The translations under genes were made by a program, and so were the position numbers. Shown here piece after piece: positions 5,405-9,915 of a stretch of DNA of 9,915 nucleotides (position 1 is the first letter of the stretch; the number at the start of each line of letters is the position of its first letter). Origin of the DNA: Gallionellaceae bacterium. GTDB taxonomy: Bacteria > Pseudomonadota > Gammaproteobacteria > Burkholderiales > Gallionellaceae. The notes below the pieces were generated by a model. The model worked only from the letters and a program-made list of their open reading frames with translations. It ran no database searches and was not told where the DNA came from. Where the stretch lies: assembly GCA_021731185.1 (NCBI GenBank), contig JAKFXW010000249.1, positions 1 to 9,915 of the forward strand. The letters are read 5' to 3'.

Positions 5405-7713
5405 TAAAACAATTGATCGACGATGCTTTCTATTATGGATTTTTCTCGCAGCGGTGGCAGGTTTTCCTGATAAAAATATTCTGTGCGAGTTCCTTCCGGG
5501 TCGCGTAAGCCGTCCTCGTTAATACGTTCCGCGACCATACCCGGCGGCATGGTGTAGACCGCTTCTGGCACGTCTTTAAGGACAGTAGCCATGTAATCCA
5601 TCCAGATTGGTAGTGCCGCGCCGCCGCCCGTTTCTTGCTCACCTAGGCTGCGTGGCGTATCGAAACCAACCCACGCTACACCAACAACTGTCGACTGGAA
5701 TCCACAAAACCATGCGTCCATAGAATCGCTGGTAGTGCCAGTTTTCCCAGCCAAATCTTTACGACCCAACTGTGTGGCGCGAAAGGCCGTGCCATGATTC
5801 ACCACATCCTGCATCATATTGACCATAGTGAATGCGTTACGCACATCCAATACTCGTTCGGCATTTCTGCCCACCGTTACAGGCGCAGCTTGGCTGAGTA
5901 TTTTGCCGTTCCCATCTTCAATGCGTTGAATGAAGTATGGATTAACGCGATACCCGCCATTCGCAAAAACCGCATAGCCAGACAACATTTGTAGCGGCGT
6001 GACCGATCCTGCACCCAAGGCCATGGTTAAATAGGGCGGATGTTTTGCTGCTTCAAATCCAAACTTGGTCACAAAATCCTGTGCGTATTGCGGCGTAATA
6101 GCCTGCAATATACGTACTGACACTAGATTTTTAGACATATACAACGCCCGTCTCATACGTATTTCGCCTTCAAACGTGCCATCAAAATTTCTGGGGGACC
6201 ATGCTTCTGTGGTCACTACACCATCTTTATCAACCATCATCGGTGCATCGGTAAGGGGTGCATCGTTAATGACGGATGCCGGGGTAAAGCCCTTTTCCAG
6301 AGCGGCAGAGTAAATGAACGGCTTAAAGCTGGAACCTGGTTGCCGCCAGGCTTGGGTGATATGGTTAAACTGACTGCGATTAAAATCAAAGCCTCCCACC
6401 AGTGAATAAATTGCACCATCTTTGGGGTTGCCAGAGACGAAGGCGGCTTCAACTTGCGGTTGCTGCACGATTTGCCAAGTCATTTTTTCGGTTTGCTTGA
6501 CACGAATTAATGAGCCCACCCGCAGCCGTCGCTTCAGTGCAACTTTCTCACCGGGCTGTGGCCTCGCAAACTTCGCGCCCTCTTCGTCTACCACGATGAT
6601 CTGCCCGCCTCTGGTGTACACATGAATGCCCTTGGCATTCATTTCAAGAATTACGCCAGGAATTAAATCTTCACTGTCAGTCACTTCCAACAGGGCATCT
6701 TCCAATACTTCATCGGTGCTGCCTTTAGCTAATTTGATAAACCCTTCTGGGCCTCGATAGCCGTGACGGCTGTCATATTCCAGTACGCCTTTACGCAATG
6801 CTGAGTGTGCCGCAACCTGATCTTTCTGACGGATGGTGGTATAAACCTTTATTCCTTGGGTGTAGGTTGCTTCCTGATATTGCTCGTACACCACCTGCCG
6901 TACCATTTCGGCCAAAAAATCGGCCTTGATAGCAAACTCCGACGAGCCATTGCGCTTGACTAGTATGGGAAATTTTAATGCTGCATCATATTGCGCCGCA
7001 TCGATATAACCCAGCTCGTGCATACGACGCAATATGTAGGTTTGGCGCAACTGCGCGCGCTTAAGGTTGGTGACCGGATTGTAGGCTGAGGGGGCTTTCG
7101 GCAAACCAGCCAGTATTGCCATTTCCGCGAGATCTATCTGTTGCAGCGACTTACCGAAATAAACCTGCGCGGCAGTTGAAAATCCGTATGCGCGTTGACC
7201 CAAATAAATATGGTTGATGTACAGCTGGAGAATTTCATCCTTGCTCAAGCTGCCCTCTATCTTAAAGGCGAGCAGTACCTCATTAAATTTGCGCGAAAAT
7301 CTTTTTTCGTTGGTCAGAAAAAAATTGCGCGCGACCTGCATAGTAATCGTGCTGGCTCCCTGTTTGGCTCCGCCTGCGGTGAAGTTGGAATAAGCGGCAC
7401 GCAACACACTCTTAAAATCCACCCCGCCATGGTCATAAAAACGATCATCCTCAGCGGCAAGGATAGCTTGTTTCATTAACTCAGGCACTTCATTTATTGT
7501 CACCAGCGCTCGCCGCTCCTCGCCAAATTCACCTAATAGATGCCCTTCTACGCTATACACACGCAATGGAATTTTTGGCCGATAATCAGTCAGCGTTTCT
7601 AAAGAAGGCAGTGTGGGGTAAGTCAACATGGCCGCGAACAGCAACAAAAGCAAGGGCGCAAAAACTAGGCTCGCACCAGTTAACACCGAATAAAACCACC
7701 AACGAGAATTCAT
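5404..7713 (-). CDS. mrcA: Penicillin-binding protein 1A, bifunctional glycosyltransferase/transpeptidase
   Basis: This is a 769-residue class A PBP. It polymerises lipid II into glycan strands and cross-links the peptides in the periplasm, anchored by one N-terminal membrane helix (about 8-32). The GT51 domain (about 55-230) shows AAEDDRFYDHGGVD with the catalytic Glu at 88, GASTITMQVARNFFL (119-133), KFNEVLLAFKIE with the second Glu at 145, and EILQLYINHIYLGQRAYG (160-177). A linker of the PBP1a OB-like type follows (about 300-420). The transpeptidase domain has the nucleophile in PGSSFKPF (SxxK, S461 to K464), SKN at 527-529 and KTG at 657-659, so all three active-site motifs are intact. 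Length fits the betaproteobacterial PBP1a. The start at 7713 gives a proper short cytoplasmic tail, but no clear ribosome site precedes it. Transcription is divergent from ispB. In many betaproteobacteria this gene is divergent from pilMNOPQ, which is not seen here. Confidence 0.96.
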   Translation of the reverse strand: MNSRWWFYSVLTGASLVFAPLLLLLFAAMLTYPTLPSLETLTDYRPKIPLRVYSVEGHLLGEFGEERRALVTINEVPELMKQAILAAEDDRFYDHGGVDFKSVLRAAYSNFTAGGAKQGASTITMQVARNFFLTNEKRFSRKFNEVLLAFKIEGSLSKDEILQLYINHIYLGQRAYGFSTAAQVYFGKSLQQIDLAEMAILAGLPKAPSAYNPVTNLKRAQLRQTYILRRMHELGYIDAAQYDAALKFPILVKRNGSSEFAIKADFLAEMVRQVVYEQYQEATYTQGIKVYTTIRQKDQVAAHSALRKGVLEYDSRHGYRGPEGFIKLAKGSTDEVLEDALLEVTDSEDLIPGVILEMNAKGIHVYTRGGQIIVVDEEGAKFARPQPGEKVALKRRLRVGSLIRVKQTEKMTWQIVQQPQVEAAFVSGNPKDGAIYSLVGGFDFNRSQFNHITQAWRQPGSSFKPFIYSAALEKGFTPASVINDAPLTDAPMMVDKDGVVTTEAWSPRNFDGTFEGEIRMRRALYMSKNLVSVRILQAITPQYAQDFVTKFGFEAAKHPPYLTMALGAGSVTPLQMLSGYAVFANGGYRVNPYFIQRIEDGNGKILSQAAPVTVGRNAERVLDVRNAFTMVNMMQDVVNHGTAFRATQLGRKDLAGKTGTTSDSMDAWFCGFQSTVVGVAWVGFDTPRSLGEQETGGGAALPIWMDYMATVLKDVPEAVYTMPPGMVAERINEDGLRDPEGTRTEYFYQENLPPLREKSIIESIVDQLF

Positions 7714-7757
7714 AAGTATTTAGAGGACACAAAAATAGGGGAAGGGCGCAAGGCGTA

Positions 7758-7763
7758 ATTATA
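7758..7763 (-). promoter_or_regulatory. Candidate -10 element for mrcA
   Basis: Read on the minus strand this is a perfect TATAAT, about 45 bases upstream of the mrcA ATG. The hexamer expected about 17 bases further upstream is poor, so a weak or activator-dependent promoter is inferred. Confidence 0.4.
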
Positions 7764-7892
7764 TCTATTCTAAACAGAAGGAAACCTTTAATAATTGACT
7801 ATCTGCAAAATATGAAACAAAAAAATTCACATCCCTCAATATTTAATGGCTCTTTTTAATTATTGACCATTTATAAATCCAGTTGTGTGAAC

Positions 7893-7922
7893 TTGACATG
7901 CAATACAAACAATCCCTACTAT
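7893..7922 (+). promoter_or_regulatory. Candidate sigma-70 promoter for ispB
   Basis: A perfect TTGACA (7893-7898) is followed after 18 bases by TACTAT (7917-7922). Transcription would start near 7929 and leave a leader of about 43 bases before the GTG start. Confidence 0.5.
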
Positions 7923-7959
7923 CGCGCTCTTTATACAAATTTAGCTGCTCGGAAGCTTT

Positions 7960-7964
7960 GAGGA
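7960..7964 (+). promoter_or_regulatory. Ribosome binding site supporting the GTG start of ispB
   Basis: GAGGA ends 7 bases before the GTG at 7972. The spacing is ideal and there is no competing ATG nearby that matches the family N-terminus, so the GTG is taken as the start codon. Confidence 0.75.
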
Positions 7965-7971
7965 ATTTTTT

Positions 7972-8940
7972 GTGACATTTGAAACCATTCAACAATCGCT
8001 GGCAGCAGATATGTCCACGGTGGACGAAATTATCCGTACCCGCTTACATTCGGAAGTCGCGCTCGTAAATCAAGTGGGCGAATACATTATTAACAGTGGG
8101 GGTAAGCGTCTGCGCCCGGCCTTGGTAGTGCTTTCTGCTAACGCTTTAAGTTATGTAGGCACGCATCATCACAACCTGGCAGCAGTTGTAGAATTTATTC
8201 ACACGGCAACTTTGTTGCATGACGATGTGGTGGACGAGTCGGATTTGCGACGTGGTCGCGCAACGGCGAATGATTTATTTGGCAATGCCACCAGTGTTTT
8301 AGTTGGTGACTTTTTGTATTCGCGCGCCTTTCAAATGATGGTGGAAGTAAACGATATGCGCGTAATGCAAACACTGGCCGATGCCACCAACATCATAGCC
8401 GAGGGCGAAGTGCTGCAATTGCTGAATTGTCATGATGCAAATGTTAGTGCTGCAAATTATTTGCATGTAATTCATTGTAAGACGGCAAAATTATTTGAGG
8501 CGGCGATGCGCTTGGGCGCGATTTTATGTCACTCGAATTCTGCTATCGAACATGCTGTTGCTGAGTATGGCCGACATTTGGGGACAGCCTTTCAGTTGAT
8601 TGATGATGTGCTGGATTATTCAGGTGATGAGCAAACGACTGGCAAAAATCTGGGCGATGATCTAGCTGAAGGCAAACCTACCTTGCCACTGATTTATGCT
8701 ATCCAACATGGCAGCGCAGCGCAAAGGAGCATCGTGAAGGAGGCGATTCAGCAGGGGAATATAGAGTTATTTGCTGAAGTGTTACAAATCGTTAAGCAAA
8801 CAGGTGCGCTTGCCTACACGCGGGAACAAGCTCAAGTAGAAGCAGAGGCGGCTTGTGCTGCAATTGCAATTTTGCCGGACACTAATCGCAAATCTACCTT
8901 GCTGCAATTAGCCGCTTTTGCGGCGAACAGGGAATTTTAG
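7972..8940 (+). CDS. ispB: Octaprenyl diphosphate synthase (trans-polyprenyl synthetase)
   Basis: This is a 322-residue long-chain trans-prenyltransferase. It adds isopentenyl diphosphate units to farnesyl diphosphate to make the polyprenyl side chain of ubiquinone. Visible motifs are GGKRLRP (43-49), the first Asp-rich motif in LLHDDVVDESDLRRGR (Asp 84, 85 and 88), GDFLYSRAF (112-120), and the second Asp-rich motif in QLIDDVLDYSGD (Asp 211, 212 and 215). KNLGDDLAEGKPTLPLIYA follows. All metal-binding residues are present and the length is normal. Chain length cannot be read with certainty; octaprenyl is the family default in this group. Translation starts at a GTG. The gene is monocistronic here: mrcA is divergent upstream and glmS convergent downstream, with only 34 bases between the two stop codons and no clear terminator. 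Its product feeds the same pathway as ubiJ-ubiB in this window. Confidence 0.95.
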   Translation: MTFETIQQSLAADMSTVDEIIRTRLHSEVALVNQVGEYIINSGGKRLRPALVVLSANALSYVGTHHHNLAAVVEFIHTATLLHDDVVDESDLRRGRATANDLFGNATSVLVGDFLYSRAFQMMVEVNDMRVMQTLADATNIIAEGEVLQLLNCHDANVSAANYLHVIHCKTAKLFEAAMRLGAILCHSNSAIEHAVAEYGRHLGTAFQLIDDVLDYSGDEQTTGKNLGDDLAEGKPTLPLIYAIQHGSAAQRSIVKEAIQQGNIELFAEVLQIVKQTGALAYTREQAQVEAEAACAAIAILPDTNRKSTLLQLAAFAANREF

Positions 8941-8974
8941 CACTTAGTCGTAAAGCTATGTAGGCGCGCAGTAT

Positions 8975-9883
8975 CTATTCTACGGTAACGGACTTGGCGA
9001 GATTGCGCGGTTTATCGACATCCGTCCCTTTTTGCAATGCCACATAATAGGCCAATAGCTGCAATGCGACGGTATGCAAAATTGGGCTTAAATAACCAGC
9101 GTGTTCCGGCATTTGTATGAGCGTTACGCCTTCACTTGATTGCAGCCGTGTACCCGCATCGGCGAAGACAAAAAGCTCACCGCCGCGCGCACGCACCTCT
9201 TGTAAATTTGACTTCAATTTTTCCAACAAAGTATCGTTTGGTGCCACGGCAATCACGGGCATGTATTTGTCTACCAACGCTAAGGGGCCGTGCTTTAACT
9301 CCCCGGCTGGATAGGCTTCGGCATGAATATAGGAAATTTCCTTGAGTTTCAATGCGCCTTCTAATGCTATAGGGTAATGCAGCCCTCGCCCCAGAAATAA
9401 AGTGTGATGCTTGCTGGCAAATTTCTCTGATAGCAGCGCAATTTCGGGTGCCATGTTGAGCACCAATTGTACCGCACTCGGCAGATGGCGCAGTTGATGC
9501 AAATGCATTTTTTCTTCTTCTAAACTGAGTCTTTGACGCTGCTTGGCCAGCACCAGCGTTAGCAGAAACAATGCCACCAATTGCGTAGTAAAAGCCTTGG
9601 TCGAAGCCACGCCAATCTCTGGTCCGGCGCGGGTTAAAAAGCGCAATCTGGATAATCTAACCAAGGCACTTTCCGGTACGTTACAAATTGACAGCGTGTA
9701 AAGATGCCCCAACAACATGGTGTGATTAAGTGCGGCCATCGTATCCGCTGTTTCACCGGATTGCGAAATAGTAACGACCAATGTTTTATTATTTGCCACG
9801 CTTTTGCGATAGCGATATTCGCTGGCAATTTCCACTGTACAAGGTATACCCGCAATGTCTTCCAACCAATAACGTGCCACCAT
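8975..9883 (-). CDS. glmS: Glucosamine-6-phosphate synthase, C-terminal isomerase part (5' end missing)
   Basis: This is the last ~303 codons of GlmS, which converts fructose-6-phosphate and glutamine into glucosamine-6-phosphate, the first step to UDP-GlcNAc for peptidoglycan and LPS. Only the sugar-isomerase half with two SIS domains is present. The first has TISQSGETADT (38-48 of the fragment) and EIGVASTKAFTTQ (89-101). The second has FLGRG (163-167), ALKLKEISYIHAEAYPAGELKHGP (177-200) and the C-terminal LAKSVTVE. Residues corresponding to E. coli Glu488, His504 and Lys603 (fragment 182, 198 and 297) are conserved with the right spacing. The Met at 9881-9883 is not the true start; it matches the middle of the protein (GMV.RYW). 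The N-terminal glutaminase domain should lie beyond the contig end. The preceding conserved CGTSY-type motif is replaced by a G/C homopolymer, probably an artefact. LVRLSRL at 74-80 departs from the usual LVRESDL. Confidence 0.93.
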   Translation of the reverse strand: MVARYWLEDIAGIPCTVEIASEYRYRKSVANNKTLVVTISQSGETADTMAALNHTMLLGHLYTLSICNVPESALVRLSRLRFLTRAGPEIGVASTKAFTTQLVALFLLTLVLAKQRQRLSLEEEKMHLHQLRHLPSAVQLVLNMAPEIALLSEKFASKHHTLFLGRGLHYPIALEGALKLKEISYIHAEAYPAGELKHGPLALVDKYMPVIAVAPNDTLLEKLKSNLQEVRARGGELFVFADAGTRLQSSEGVTLIQMPEHAGYLSPILHTVALQLLAYYVALQKGTDVDKPRNLAKSVTVE

Positions 9884-9884
9884 A

Positions 9885-9913
9885 CCCCCCCCCCCCCCCC
9901 CCCCCCCCCCCCC
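9885..9913. repeat. 29-base poly-C run at the contig end, probable sequencing/assembly artefact
   Basis: Twenty-nine consecutive C bases (G on the glmS coding strand) occupy the position where the GlmS family has the conserved ACGTSYHAG-like residues. The run would encode poly-glycine in an essential active-site region. Its position at the very end of the contig, two bases from the last base, points to an artefact such as dark-cycle poly-G reads rather than biology. Confidence 0.8.
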
Positions 9914-9915
9914 AC

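Larger units (their letters stand above)
7714..7971. promoter_or_regulatory. Divergent promoter region between mrcA and ispB
   Basis: This AT-rich 258-bp region must carry the promoters of both flanking genes. The best candidates are listed as separate features. Long A/T tracts (for example 7815-7830 and 7850-7864) and two further TTGAC-type hexamers (7795-7800 and 7863-7868) lack a well-placed -10 partner. No operator or riboswitch was recognised. Confidence 0.5.

Noticed and set aside
9885..9913. Phase-variable homopolymer tract
   Set aside because: It is located at the contig tip inside a conserved region of an essential metabolic enzyme, so an artefact is much more likely.
1..9915. CRISPR array, tRNA or rRNA genes
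   Set aside because: No regularly spaced direct repeats and no cloverleaf or rRNA-like stretches were seen on reading both strands.

Overview
The window looks like one short contig from a betaproteobacterium, probably of the Nitrosomonadales type (Gallionellaceae or Nitrosomonadaceae-like). That placement is an inference from protein flavour and gene order. The Tim44-like gene, ubiJ and ubiB follow one another, and the IspB, PBP1a and GlmS proteins read as typical betaproteobacterial versions. Genus cannot be fixed from the sequence alone. Both ends look like assembly breaks: the left end lies inside an insertion-sequence remnant, and the right end is a run of 29 C in the middle of glmS.

Layout. 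Positions 1-419 hold a damaged IS1595-family (IS1016-like) element on the minus strand. Positions 544-3633 hold a plus-strand ubiquinone block: a membrane-anchored Tim44-like protein, then a hairpin, then ubiJ and ubiB. Positions 3634-4031 contain no gene I can recognise. Positions 4032-4523 encode a secreted DUF1566 (Lcl C-terminal domain) protein whose last third has the codon pattern expected of a diversity-generating-retroelement target. Positions 4541-5250 are a graveyard of mobile DNA: a decayed IS5-family transposase gene into which a 273-bp miniature element (MITE) has inserted. The MITE has 19-bp perfect terminal inverted repeats and a CTAA target duplication. Positions 5404-7713 (minus) encode the bifunctional cell-wall synthase PBP1a (mrcA). 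It is divergent from ispB (7972-8940, plus, GTG start), with promoter-like elements between them. The 3' part of glmS (minus, 8975 to the contig end) converges on ispB.

How the genes work together. UbiJ, UbiB and IspB all serve ubiquinone synthesis: IspB makes the polyprenyl tail, UbiJ is the lipid-binding scaffold of the Ubi complex, and UbiB is the atypical kinase/ATPase of the pathway. GlmS and PBP1a bracket peptidoglycan synthesis, making the amino-sugar precursor and polymerising and cross-linking the final product. These are ordinary housekeeping genes. The unusual content lies in the accessory stretch 3634-5403 (candidate variable protein, nested mobile elements) and at the contig ends. 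No tRNA, rRNA, CRISPR array or complete mobile element was found.
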